NCBI GenBank assembly: GCA_963812965.1 | Contig: CAWEXG010000006.1 | Coordinates: forward strand, 124,001 to 188,000 | Length of the DNA stretch: 64,000 nt | Direction: 5' to 3' | Source of the DNA: DASXMT01 sp963812965 | GTDB lineage: Bacteria; Actinomycetota; Acidimicrobiia; Acidimicrobiales; RAAP-2 | In this document: piece by piece, positions 33,937 through 42,775 of the stretch | How positions within the stretch are numbered: position 1 is the first letter of the stretch | How the letters are laid out: every line of letters starts with the position of its first letter | Program-made: the position numbers and the translations under genes | Notes under the pieces: model-generated | Told to the model about the DNA's origin: nothing | Seen by the model: only the letters and a program-made list of their open reading frames with translations | The model's database searches: none

Positions 33937-35719
33937 GGGCGCGCAACTCCCGCCGACCTCTGCGAGTGACGAGGACGGACCATACCGGTGCTCGTTGCAT
34001 GGCCTGCAGGCGTTCGACGGCGGACGACACACGTCGGGACGTCTCACCGGCCTTCACCACCAGGACAGTCGGCATATTTTCCCGTCCCCGGGCAGCAGGA
34101 TCCGCCTCGAAGGACGAACCGATATCGACCTTGGTCTCCGGAGCATCAGCTGGCCACGCCGCCTGCATCTGCTTGGCGAGCATGGCCGACACCTCGGTGT
34201 CCGACGCGAGCAACGGAACCACGGTCAGCGAATGCTCAGGGAAGATTGCCAGGGCAATCGCCCTGGTCAACTCGGGAAATGAGAGGTCGTCAGGCACCGC
34301 CGCAGCACGGCACTCGGTGAGAGCACCCAACTCCGTGGCGCTGTCGATCCGTGGGTCGGTGCGTTCCACTGCGATGACCAGGATGAAACCCAGCAACAAC
34401 CCGGCGATCGCTCCGATGGGCAACCCGTACTTCTGCAACGAGTGTGACGCTGCTGCGCCGGTAGGCAGTTGAACCACCGAGATGGATCCGCTCGGAATAG
34501 CGTTGGACGACGATTCTCCGCTACCGACCACTTGAGCCAGAGCGGTTGCCCCAGCGATCGCCTCAGAAGACGTCGGTGCCGTATAGGCAAGCACGAGCAC
34601 GGCCGTACCGGTGTCTACAGTGACCGACAACCGGTCCGACACCGTGACCTCGGGCACGCCCAGCCGGTGAGCAGCAAGCTTGAGCACACCGCTGTCCGTC
34701 GGTATCACCGTGGCGTAGGTCACAGCCAGGGTTTCTGCCTCCGCAGCACCACCTGGACCGAGCAAGCTGGCTCCCGATTGGACCACCAACGTCGCTTGAG
34801 CTTTGTACGTGACCTGCTTATGACCTGCGGCCCAGTGCCCCCCGACCGCACCGGCCAACATAGCCAGTACCAACAACCAGCTGCGTCGCTTGAACCAGGG
34901 CGGCACGAGACGGCGACTGCGTCGCCGGCTGAGTGTGCGGTACCGACGTCGCGACCGATCAGGAACAACTGACGCCGAATCGTTCGGTGGAGGGCCTGCG
35001 GTCGGCAGGTCATGTGCTCCGATCGAAGAGACGACGGGAAGGTGGTCAGACACCTCGGTCACATCGTGAGCGGGAGCCGTGGGCTCGGTGGTCTCGACTG
35101 ACAGGTCGTCCAGATGAAGGTCCTCGACCGGCTGGTCGTCCAGGTTGAGATGATCGTCCAGCTGGCCATCGTAAAAGGGCTGTTCGTCCAGTTCACTGGG
35201 CTCATCGGGCGTCGGCTGCACGAGGGTGGGGACAGGGGTGCTCTGCACGTCCCACAACAGTGTGAACAGGCACGTGTCACCCCCGCGCCGGACGCAGGTG
35301 TTCTCCAGAATCGTGCCGGACACACCGAAGACCGCAAGAGGCAGTTCTTCGAGGAAACCTTTGGTCAGCTGGCAGGCGTCCGACCCCCGTGCTCCGGCCG
35401 TTGGCCTGGACCGGACGATCACACACCCGTCCTTGGTCCGCACGATGTCGATGTGCACGCCCAATGCCGACAAGAGCACCGGAGCGCGCCGCAGTACCGA
35501 GGCCATGGCCTCGGTCTGATCGTCCAACGCCTCGGTGAGAACGGAATCCCAGGCCAACCGCCGCCCGGTCGGTCCTGGCCCGTCCTCGTCGATCGACAGA
35601 CCGTGCTCGGTCACGTTGCCAGGCCCGTTAGGAACGGGAGCATGGACGGATCCGAGCATCGGCTGATCGCCGTTCGTGTCCGGCGGCTCTGGGCCGCAGT
35701 TGATGTGAACCGTCTTCAA
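33926..35719 (-). CDS. Wzz-like chain-length determinant fused to an N-terminal V4R-like domain
   Basis: 597 residues. Residues ~50-165 (LTEALDDQTEAMASVLRRAP...SDACQLTKGFLEELPLAVFG...VRRGGDTCLFTLLWD) resemble a V4R (4-vinyl reductase) small-molecule binding domain: the Cys-x4-GFLEE motif, then a late Arg-Gly-Gly-Asp-x-Cys-x-F. An acidic linker with Asp/Leu repeats follows, then a Wzz domain with two membrane helices (LLVLAMLAGAVGGHWAAG and GLPIGAIAGLLLGFILVIAVE) flanking an extracellular region (TYKAQATLVVQSGASLLGPGG). The cytoplasmic tail lacks a Walker A motif, so it is not a tyrosine kinase. The GGDEF gene upstream overlaps it by four bases. Confidence 0.75.
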   Translation of the reverse strand: MKTVHINCGPEPPDTNGDQPMLGSVHAPVPNGPGNVTEHGLSIDEDGPGPTGRRLAWDSVLTEALDDQTEAMASVLRRAPVLLSALGVHIDIVRTKDGCVIVRSRPTAGARGSDACQLTKGFLEELPLAVFGVSGTILENTCVRRGGDTCLFTLLWDVQSTPVPTLVQPTPDEPSELDEQPFYDGQLDDHLNLDDQPVEDLHLDDLSVETTEPTAPAHDVTEVSDHLPVVSSIGAHDLPTAGPPPNDSASVVPDRSRRRYRTLSRRRSRRLVPPWFKRRSWLLVLAMLAGAVGGHWAAGHKQVTYKAQATLVVQSGASLLGPGGAAEAETLAVTYATVIPTDSGVLKLAAHRLGVPEVTVSDRLSVTVDTGTAVLVLAYTAPTSSEAIAGATALAQVVGSGESSSNAIPSGSISVVQLPTGAAASHSLQKYGLPIGAIAGLLLGFILVIAVERTDPRIDSATELGALTECRAAAVPDDLSFPELTRAIALAIFPEHSLTVVPLLASDTEVSAMLAKQMQAAWPADAPETKVDIGSSFEADPAARGRENMPTVLVVKAGETSRRVSSAVERLQAMQRAPVWSVLVTRRGRRELRARGH

Positions 35720-37545
35720 GTGCGAGCTGCTCCAGTTCCATGCCCCCGCCCGGAGCTCTTCTTCCGAAACATCTCCCGGTCCGCCCGTACCAGCAGCGAG
35801 AGGGGATCATCGCCACCGGAGGTCGTGGTGACGTAACCGACCGAAGCACTCACAGCCAGAACTCGCTCTCCCACAGTGAAGGGGGCAGCCAAGCTCTTCC
35901 GGACTCGGGACACGATGGTCTCGATAGCGTGTGCATCGGAGCTCGAGACGTGGGCAACCACGAATTCGTCCCCACCCAGACGAGCCACGACGTCACTCGG
36001 ACGCACCGAACGGACCACCCGCTCGCCTACTGCGACAAGTATCTGGTCACCTACCTCGTGGCCGTACTGGTCGTTGACGTTCTTGAAGTTGTCGAGGTCC
36101 AGGAAGATGAGCGACACCGATCCTCCGCGGTTCTCGGTCTCCCCCAACATGCGTTGGAGGTAGTCGATGAGCAGGTGTCGGTTGGCCAGCCCTGTCAGGG
36201 GATCGTGCATGGCGAGGTGGGTGAGCCACGCCTCGCTCTGGACTTGGGGGGTGGCGTCGCGCAGCACGAGCAACGCCCCTGTGCTTCCTTCCACCTCATA
36301 GGGACGAGCGGAGACAACCAGGTGACGTTCCCCTCCTCCCTCGGGAGCGAACAGCAGCGGATCGCCGTGTACGACCGTCCCTATCAACGAACGAACGAGG
36401 GCGTGCTCCGAGTCCGGCAACGGCGTGCCATCAGAAAGGCGCAGCTCAGGTGAGAAACGGAGCGGTTCGCCGACCAGCGGTTCCTCAGCCTGAAACCCCT
36501 GGAGCAACCGAGCGGCCCGGTTGGCGATGACCACTCTGCTGTTGGCGTCGCACACCAGGATCCCTTCATCAAGAGCATCGAGGAGCTCGGAGAACGGCTG
36601 GGGGTGCACCGAGAGCTCCATCGACTCACCAACAGCGGTCGACACCTCTCGGACCAACCCGACATGACAACTGCCCACTACATCGCTGGTGAACTGAGAG
36701 CCCGAGACGTCGACCTCGACGGACTCCGACTGCGCGATGGAGATCGACAGCCGGCGACCCGGGGACGGGGTGCCGAACAGGGACTCGATGCCGTGAGAGG
36801 CGAGCGTGGGGGCATCGTCGGTGACAAGCGCTGTCAGGTCGCTCCCCAAGATGTCGTCCGGTGCCAATCCGGTCATCGCAGAGAACTGGCTGTTGGCATA
36901 GATGATGGTGCCGTCGTCCTGGGCTACGACCAAGGCATCGGGAAGATGCTCGGCGACCTCGCTCAGAAAGCTCTCCTCCGGCGTGAGCGAGGACAGAAGC
37001 TCGCTCGCCTGCTCTCCTGGCTCTGCCTGCACTGTTGGCTCTACTGGCTCTACTGGCTCCGCCGGGTACGACACCGTGCCGATCGGCGTAGCGGCCGGTG
37101 GCTCCGTCGCCGCCGGCGCAGCAGCTGAGGGGATCTCGATCTCACCCGACACCAATCCGGCCGTCAGATCTTGGGCCAACGAGGCCAGGCTCCGTCGCTG
37201 CTCCCCGTCGAGCTCGGGCAGCCAGGTATCGGCAACACCCAACAGGCCCAGCCACGTGCCCCCGCTCTGAAGAGCGATTGCCACGCATGCCAGCGAATCG
37301 TCAGCCAGATCAGAGTCGGTCACGATCCTGGCGTTCCAGAACAGCTCACCGCCTCGTGCGCTCGGATGTGAAAGGCAGCTGCGCGCCAAAGCCCCGACGC
37401 GAGCATCGAGATCCGGGTGTTGGTCTCCAGAAAGCTGATTGATGCGTATGTCGCCTTCCGGGCTAACGAAGAAAGCGGCAAGCCCAATACAGATCTCTCG
37501 CGCCAAGCGCAGGCGGTGCGTGAATTTGTCCTCGACAGCGGTCAT
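35716..37545 (-). CDS. GAF/PAS-PAS-GGDEF diguanylate cyclase
   Basis: About 609 residues from MTAVEDKFTHRL (ATG 37545; earlier in-frame starts exist). Order: GAF-like region (residues ~1-130), a Pro/Glu linker, PAS domain (ALVVAQDDGTIIYANSQFSAMTGL), second PAS (GILVCDANSRVVIANRAARLLQGF), then GGDEF. The cyclase site RLGGDEFVVAHV is canonical, with DLDNFKNVNDQYGHEVGDQ and DPLTGLANRHLL. It makes cyclic di-GMP, the usual trigger of exopolysaccharide synthesis. Being first in the run and overlapping the Wzz gene, it probably couples signal input to the operon. Confidence 0.88.
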   Translation of the reverse strand: MTAVEDKFTHRLRLAREICIGLAAFFVSPEGDIRINQLSGDQHPDLDARVGALARSCLSHPSARGGELFWNARIVTDSDLADDSLACVAIALQSGGTWLGLLGVADTWLPELDGEQRRSLASLAQDLTAGLVSGEIEIPSAAAPAATEPPAATPIGTVSYPAEPVEPVEPTVQAEPGEQASELLSSLTPEESFLSEVAEHLPDALVVAQDDGTIIYANSQFSAMTGLAPDDILGSDLTALVTDDAPTLASHGIESLFGTPSPGRRLSISIAQSESVEVDVSGSQFTSDVVGSCHVGLVREVSTAVGESMELSVHPQPFSELLDALDEGILVCDANSRVVIANRAARLLQGFQAEEPLVGEPLRFSPELRLSDGTPLPDSEHALVRSLIGTVVHGDPLLFAPEGGGERHLVVSARPYEVEGSTGALLVLRDATPQVQSEAWLTHLAMHDPLTGLANRHLLIDYLQRMLGETENRGGSVSLIFLDLDNFKNVNDQYGHEVGDQILVAVGERVVRSVRPSDVVARLGGDEFVVAHVSSSDAHAIETIVSRVRKSLAAPFTVGERVLAVSASVGYVTTTSGGDDPLSLLVRADREMFRKKSSGRGHGTGAART

Positions 37546-37687
37546 GGGCGACACAGTACGAACGGTCAGTCCCATCAACGTCCCGTCCAAAACGATGGGA
37601 CATCGTGACGATGGCCATTGAACTGGCGACCGATGCACAAGGTTTGACGGGACGGTGCAAAGACGCCCGGTCCGTAAGTTCGCATTC

Positions 37688-37888
37688 GTGCATATCTCTT
37701 ACATCGTCCGACTTCGCCCTGACGCTCTCCGGCAACGCGGTTTCACCGGAGAGATCGAGGCCGTTACGTCCGGGAACAGGCACGCGTTCGGCTCTATAGA
37801 CCAGGTGGTCTCTTTCGTTCTCGAGACCATGGACGACGAAATGTCGGGCATTCGGGATGCCCAACTGAGCTTGAGGTCCGAGACATGA
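37688..37888 (+). CDS. Small protein translationally coupled to the sugar transferase
   Basis: About 66 residues (HISYIVRLRPDALRQRGFTG then EIEAVTSGNRHAFGSIDQVV). The stop TGA overlaps the next ATG as ATGA. The strand-turn-strand-helix layout 'GxIExVxSGxRHxFxSxDxVVxFVLExM' is one I recall from small actinobacterial proteins beside polysaccharide or regulatory genes. Start is uncertain (GTG at 37688 or GTG at 37655). A 14-base inverted repeat (AGACC-AGGT-GGTCT) falls inside its frame at 37798-37811. Function unknown. Confidence 0.55.
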   Translation: MHISYIVRLRPDALRQRGFTGEIEAVTSGNRHAFGSIDQVVSFVLETMDDEMSGIRDAQLSLRSET

Positions 37889-39360
37889 ACATACGATCCC
37901 TCACTGTCCAGGACAGTGTCCCCGGAACATCAATCGAGGTCCCTGCCTCGCCGTTCAGGCCCCTGCCTCTGGTGTACCAGACCGAAGCTCCGTCTCGGCC
38001 AGTATGGCGAACGCTGGCGCTGTGCGATGCGGTAACGGCCTTCGGAGTTCTGATGGCCTTCGCTCTGCTCTGGCCGCCTGATGGTGAACCCTACGGACAC
38101 ATGCTGGCCATCAGGATCGGCTACGCCCTCGGGTGTTGGACGCTGTTGGAACTGTGCCTGTGGGCCAGGGGTGGCTACACCCGGATCCGCCGGAACGTGG
38201 CGTTCGGCACCACCGGTGAGCTCACCGCACTGCTGAGCACCATCGTCATCGCTGCGGGAATCGCTCTGGTGGGACGAGAGCTGTACAACGGCTGGTTCGA
38301 CCATGCCAGGTCGGCCTTGTTCATCGCCGCGTCCTTTGCCGGGTGCGCGCTCGCGCTCCCAGCAGTCCGGGCACTAGTACTGACAGCACGCTGGCGATCA
38401 GGGCTCAGCTGCTCCCGAGCCCTCGTGGTGGGTACCGGGACGACCGCTTCTGATATCGCCGGTCGCCTGGAACGTACTCGCCATTTCGAATTCGTCGGGT
38501 TCGTCGACGACGACCCCTCCGACGACGGGTCGGTCCTGGGTGATCTGGCCTCGCTGACCGAGATATGCAAACGCCAGGCCATTGACCGGGTGATCGTCGC
38601 TTTCCCGCACGACCAACCCAACCGCACTGCCGCCGCCCTTCGGTCACTTCCCGACACCATTGCCGTTCACGTGGTGCCGCCATATGCCGAGCTAACCGGA
38701 TGGGACGCTGCCATCGAAGATTTCGACGGCCTGGCCGTCATCAGCGTCGGTCACAACACACCCACGATGGTGGGGATCGCTGCCAAACGTCTGCTCGACA
38801 TCGTCGGTGCAGTCGTTGGTCTTCTGCTCCTCCTCCCGTTCTTGGTGTTGGTGTCTCTTGCTATCCGATTGACCTCTCCTGGCCCGATACTGTTCCGCCA
38901 AGAACGCATCGGCAAGCACCGGGTTCCCTTCCACATCCTCAAGTTCCGGAGCATGCGGGAGCCATCGAGCGACCCGGGCTCCGTTCGACGACAATTCGAT
39001 GCGGACGCTGTCACCGGAGTGGGGAAGATCCTCAGGCGAACCGGGTTCGATGAGATTCCCCAGCTCATCAACGTGTTGCTCGGTCACATGTCACTGGTGG
39101 GGCCCCGTCCCCTGATCGCCGAAGAGTCTGCGGCCATCCCGAGCTCCGGAGCACGTCGGTTCGATGTCCGGCCAGGCCTCACCGGCCTCTGGCAGATCTG
39201 CGGACAGCACGAACTCCGTCACCACGAGATGGGCCGACTCGATGTCCAGTACGTGACCACCTGGTCGTTCGGATCCGATCTTCGAATTCTGGCCAAGACG
39301 CCGCGGCGCCTGCTGCGAGGTGGCGGTAACCAGGTCGGCTGGCACGGCTCGGACGTATGA
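37885..39360 (+). CDS. Undecaprenyl-phosphate sugar-1-phosphate transferase (WbaP/exopolysaccharide initiating type)
   Basis: 491 residues. Four to five N-terminal membrane helices, a CoA-binding-like central domain (ALVVGTGTTASDIAGRLERT...FVGFVDDDPSDDGSVLG), then one helix and the catalytic bacterial sugar transferase domain: KRLLDIVGAVVGLLLLLPFL, ILFRQERIGKHRVPFHILKF, and RRTGFDEIPQLINVLLGHMS with VGPRPL. It loads the first sugar onto the lipid carrier to start repeat-unit assembly. It heads the plus-strand half of the polysaccharide locus, divergent from the GGDEF-led operon. Which sugar is transferred is not visible. Confidence 0.92.
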   Translation: MNIRSLTVQDSVPGTSIEVPASPFRPLPLVYQTEAPSRPVWRTLALCDAVTAFGVLMAFALLWPPDGEPYGHMLAIRIGYALGCWTLLELCLWARGGYTRIRRNVAFGTTGELTALLSTIVIAAGIALVGRELYNGWFDHARSALFIAASFAGCALALPAVRALVLTARWRSGLSCSRALVVGTGTTASDIAGRLERTRHFEFVGFVDDDPSDDGSVLGDLASLTEICKRQAIDRVIVAFPHDQPNRTAAALRSLPDTIAVHVVPPYAELTGWDAAIEDFDGLAVISVGHNTPTMVGIAAKRLLDIVGAVVGLLLLLPFLVLVSLAIRLTSPGPILFRQERIGKHRVPFHILKFRSMREPSSDPGSVRRQFDADAVTGVGKILRRTGFDEIPQLINVLLGHMSLVGPRPLIAEESAAIPSSGARRFDVRPGLTGLWQICGQHELRHHEMGRLDVQYVTTWSFGSDLRILAKTPRRLLRGGGNQVGWHGSDV

Positions 39361-39374
39361 ACCCGAACCACGGT

Positions 39375-40430
39375 CTACCTACGGGCAGCTCGGGCGTTCA
39401 ATCGACCAACCAACGAGTCGAGTTGGGAGTGCCATCGCGAGATCTGCAGGTCGTACGCGGCCAACGTCTCGGCGGAGACCCGATCGTACTCGGCGTCGAT
39501 CCGCTGCAACTCGGCAGCCATGGCCTCGGGTCGATGCTCGACATGGACGGCGCCAGGGAAGAGCTCACGATTGATCGGCCAATCGGAGACCAGCAACGGT
39601 CGCTTCGCATAGACCGCTTCATAGGCGGCACGCATCACCGAGACAGGTTCGGTGGTCAGCGACGTGACGACGTCGGCATCCTCCACCAAGGATCGGTAAG
39701 CATCGGCAGGCAGGAACCCGACGAACGTGACGTTGTCCGGAGCGCTGTCGACCAGGTGCTCAGGACACGATCTGACATCACCGGTGACCAGGATGTCGAG
39801 CTCAGGAGCGAGCCTGGCAGCATCCAGCACCACGTCGACGGGCTCATCGGCAGCGAACCGCCCCACGTAGAGCACGAGGAGCCGTTCATGACGCCGCACC
39901 GGAGCCGAGTCCCAGTCACCGGGAGCTTCATGAACGATGACCGCCTCACCGCCCCAGGACGCCACCGTCTCACGCAGGGACTCCACCGTGACAATCATCA
40001 GATCGACCCGACGAGCCAACCAGCGGTGGAGGGGTTGCATCCGAGCGGAGAACGTGTCGCCCTGAGCGCCGAAACCACCCGGATGGCTGTCGAGGACGAC
40101 AGCGGCACCGAAGCAACGAGCCCAGCCATAGGCGATCAGACCGGCGAAGATCGGGGGGTTGGTCACGATGACCACGTCCGGTCCCGCACTGACCAAGTAG
40201 CCGATCGTTCGCAACGAGGCCAGCACGTAGCGCGCCAGCACAGGGAGACGACGGTCCTGGCTGGGAGGGTAGAAACACCGGGCCTCTCCGTGAAGCGACT
40301 CGGCCAGCTCGACGGATCGTCCGCTCACCGCCCCCCAGGCCACGAACACGACCTTGGAACGTCCGAGTCGGCTCTGGGCGTCGCTGCGTCGGATCAGGCG
40401 ACGGATCCTGCTGGTCAATCCGGTCGGCAC
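39375..40430 (-). CDS. GT4-like glycosyltransferase
   Basis: 351 residues from a GTG at 40430, chosen because AGGAG lies nine bases upstream. N-terminal Rossmann half (SKVVFVAWGAVSGRSVELAESL, PDVVIVTNPPIFAGLIAYGWA, LDSHPGGFG) and C-terminal half (ERLLVLYVGRFAADEPVDVVLDAARL, NVTFVGFLPADAYRSLVEDADVV, then E-x7-E-like EPVSVMRAAYEAVYA) give the GT-B fold. Convergent with the initiating transferase, ending 15 bases from it. Donor and acceptor unknown. The frame runs on through the next gene's antisense strand but that part is not protein-like. Confidence 0.82.
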   Translation of the reverse strand: MPTGLTSRIRRLIRRSDAQSRLGRSKVVFVAWGAVSGRSVELAESLHGEARCFYPPSQDRRLPVLARYVLASLRTIGYLVSAGPDVVIVTNPPIFAGLIAYGWARCFGAAVVLDSHPGGFGAQGDTFSARMQPLHRWLARRVDLMIVTVESLRETVASWGGEAVIVHEAPGDWDSAPVRRHERLLVLYVGRFAADEPVDVVLDAARLAPELDILVTGDVRSCPEHLVDSAPDNVTFVGFLPADAYRSLVEDADVVTSLTTEPVSVMRAAYEAVYAKRPLLVSDWPINRELFPGAVHVEHRPEAMAAELQRIDAEYDRVSAETLAAYDLQISRWHSQLDSLVGRLNARAARR

Positions 40431-41414
40431 GATGGTGAGCTCCTGCCCGACGTCAGCGTCGTCGTGGCCACCCGCGGCCGACGGTCGATCCTCTCCCAGT
40501 TCATCGATGCCGTCCTGGCTGACCCTGCTGCCACCGAGCTCATCGTCGTCATCGACGGGTACGATAACGAGACCTTCGAGTACCTCACCGGGCTGGCCGA
40601 GCAGCTGCCCAGGCTTGTCCCGGTCCAAGTCGAGCATCTCGGGCAGCACGGTGCCCTCGACGTCGGCGTCTGGCTGGCTCGATCCGAGGTCATCCTCCTG
40701 CTCGACGACGACGTCGTCGTTGGACCGGGGCTCGTGACCGGGCACGCCCGTCACCATGCCCACCGCAGTGGGATCGTCGTGCTCGGCTTCATGCCTGTCG
40801 GACATTCAAGCACCGGGCACGTCCACGTCGGTGCCGTTCTCTACAGCCAGGAGTACCTGGGCCACTGCGCAGCAATCGAACAAGGGGACCTCGCTGTCCT
40901 GGACGGGTTGTGGGGTGGCAACGTGTCGTTGCGGAGGGAGGACTGTCTTCGGGTCGGTCTCCGATCCCAACGCTTCCCTCTGCACTACCACGCCGACAAG
41001 GACCTCGGTCTGCGGTTGGCCGACGCCGGCTTGACGGGCGTCTACGACTCGGCCCTGGCCGCTACCCACCTGCACAGCTCCAGCGACGATACGTTCCTGC
41101 GGAACGCTCAGCGCCAAGGCGCGGGGGCGGTGCTGGTGCATCAGATCCATGCAGACCGATTGGGCCACTTCGATCACCTTTCGCTGGTATCGGATCTTCC
41201 ACACCCACTGCAGCTCATCGTTCGGATCACCGGCAATTCGCCGATGGCCACCAAAGTCTGTCGCGTACTCTTAGTAGCCGGGACACTAGCGGGACGGCTC
41301 GGCCTGCGAAATGGCGAGTTGGTGGCGGCAAAGTTCGCTCGACGGATCATGATGTGGCATGGGACCGTCGTCGGCGAGGACCGACCGGTCTCACATGCCC
41401 CCGTGACGGTCTGA
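40290..41414 (+). CDS. GT2-family glycosyltransferase (start uncertain)
   Basis: The certain part starts near 40440: LLPDVSVVVATRGRRSILSQF, then ELIVVIDGYDNETFEYL, the metal-binding LLLDDDVVVGPGLV and GLWGGNVSLRREDCLRVGL, all GT-A/GT2 features. No ATG, GTG or TTG lies in frame between 40293 and 40463; the GTG at 40464 would delete the first strand, while the GTG at 40290 overlaps the opposite-strand glycosyltransferase by 141 bases. A CTG start at 40443 is another possibility. It transfers a sugar to the growing repeat unit in the cytoplasm. Confidence 0.78.
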   Translation: MKRLGQLDGSSAHRPPGHEHDLGTSESALGVAASDQATDPAGQSGRHDGELLPDVSVVVATRGRRSILSQFIDAVLADPAATELIVVIDGYDNETFEYLTGLAEQLPRLVPVQVEHLGQHGALDVGVWLARSEVILLLDDDVVVGPGLVTGHARHHAHRSGIVVLGFMPVGHSSTGHVHVGAVLYSQEYLGHCAAIEQGDLAVLDGLWGGNVSLRREDCLRVGLRSQRFPLHYHADKDLGLRLADAGLTGVYDSALAATHLHSSSDDTFLRNAQRQGAGAVLVHQIHADRLGHFDHLSLVSDLPHPLQLIVRITGNSPMATKVCRVLLVAGTLAGRLGLRNGELVAAKFARRIMMWHGTVVGEDRPVSHAPVTV

Positions 41415-41421
41415 GTGCGGC

Positions 41422-42732
41422 ATGAAGAGCCTCACCGCACCACTCTCGACGCAACATTCTCGGAGCCACTCTGTCTCGAGGTCACCGTTGCCGGCCATCG
41501 CTCCCGAACGGAGCGGTCACGTCACCATCACCCAAGTCGCCGAGAAAGAGAAGCGTAAGAGCAGTCCAGCATCTGCCGGCCATCGGGTCACACCGTCCGT
41601 AGCCCTCGTCCACGACTACCTGACCCAGCGCGGTGGGGCCGAGCGCGTCGTCCTGCGCATGGCCGAAGCACTCCCGGAAGCCTCAGTCCATACCTCGCTC
41701 TACGATCCCTCAGGGACGTTTCCCGAATTCGGAGACCTCGAGGTGCGAACGATGCCCCTCAATCGGGTGGGGCCGTTACGCCACCGGCACCGTCTGGCCC
41801 TTCCCCTGTTGGCACCGGCATTCGCTACCCACCGCATCGATGCAGACGTGGTGCTGTGCAGTTCCAGCGGATGGGCCCACGGCATACGTACCGACGGTCG
41901 GAAGATCGTCTACTGCTACGCGCCGGCGCGATGGCTGTACCAGCGCGATCTCTATCTCGGCTCGCGCCCCGGTATGCAGACCTTCGACTGGCCGAACACT
42001 GCGACGGCGTCGGCAACACGCGCCGTGCGCGAGCTGGCCCGTCGGACATCACTCACAGTTCTGGCTCCGGCTCTGCGTGTCTGGGATCTCCACGCAGCAA
42101 CCGGGGCCGATGCCTATCTCACCAGCTCGACAGCGACAGCACAGGCCATTCGAGACGCTTACGGGATCGAGGCAGAGGTACTCCCTCCACCTCCTGCCAT
42201 CGGGCCGGACGGCCCCGAGGAGGCAGTCGATGGGATGGAGCCCGGCTACGTGCTCTGCATCGCCCGCCTGTTGCCCTATAAGAACGTCGACGCCGTGGTG
42301 AAAGCCATGCGATTGCTACCGGACACCCGGCTGATCGTGGTAGGTGACGGGTGGCCCCGGGTGGCGCCCGACACCGGTGCCGGACCGAACGTGGAGTTCA
42401 TCGAAAACGTCGACGACGCCCGGCTCCGATGGCTGTACCGGAACGCTTCGATGCTCGTGGCGGCATCCTACGAGGACTACGGGCTGACCCCCCTGGAGGC
42501 TGCCTCCTTCGGACGTCCGTCGGTCGTGCTCCGTCACGGTGGGTTTCTCGATACCGTCGTCGAAGGCCGAACGGGGCTGTTCTTCGACGAACCTTCACCG
42601 CGTCCGATCGCCGATGCCCTCCTCGAAGGATTACGAACGTCGTGGGACGTCGCTGCCATCACCGGGCACGCCCGCAGGTACTCCCGTTCGGCATTCCACG
42701 ATCGCATCCGAGAGGTCGTGTTCGGTGCCTGA
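41422..42732 (+). CDS. GT4 glycosyltransferase
   Basis: 436 residues. Core: VALVHDYLTQRGGAERVVLRM at residue ~60, KIVYCYAPARWLYQRD, then GYVLCIARLLPYKNVDAVVKAM and the E-x7-E motif in EDYGLTPLEAASFGRPSVVLR. This matches GT4 mannosyl/rhamnosyltransferases of capsule loci. The first ~55 residues are Ser-rich and not conserved-looking; MTITQV-type later starts are possible. It follows the GT2 gene by seven bases, same operon. Confidence 0.88.
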   Translation: MKSLTAPLSTQHSRSHSVSRSPLPAIAPERSGHVTITQVAEKEKRKSSPASAGHRVTPSVALVHDYLTQRGGAERVVLRMAEALPEASVHTSLYDPSGTFPEFGDLEVRTMPLNRVGPLRHRHRLALPLLAPAFATHRIDADVVLCSSSGWAHGIRTDGRKIVYCYAPARWLYQRDLYLGSRPGMQTFDWPNTATASATRAVRELARRTSLTVLAPALRVWDLHAATGADAYLTSSTATAQAIRDAYGIEAEVLPPPPAIGPDGPEEAVDGMEPGYVLCIARLLPYKNVDAVVKAMRLLPDTRLIVVGDGWPRVAPDTGAGPNVEFIENVDDARLRWLYRNASMLVAASYEDYGLTPLEAASFGRPSVVLRHGGFLDTVVEGRTGLFFDEPSPRPIADALLEGLRTSWDVAAITGHARRYSRSAFHDRIREVVFGA

Positions 42733-42775
42733 CGTCATGAACAGGCCAGTGAGCCGTCCCGGCAAGGGGGTCGGC

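Noticed and set aside
33926..35719. Bacterial tyrosine kinase fused to Wzz
   Set aside because: The cytoplasmic tail lacks Walker A and a Tyr cluster; only the membrane chain-length domain is present.
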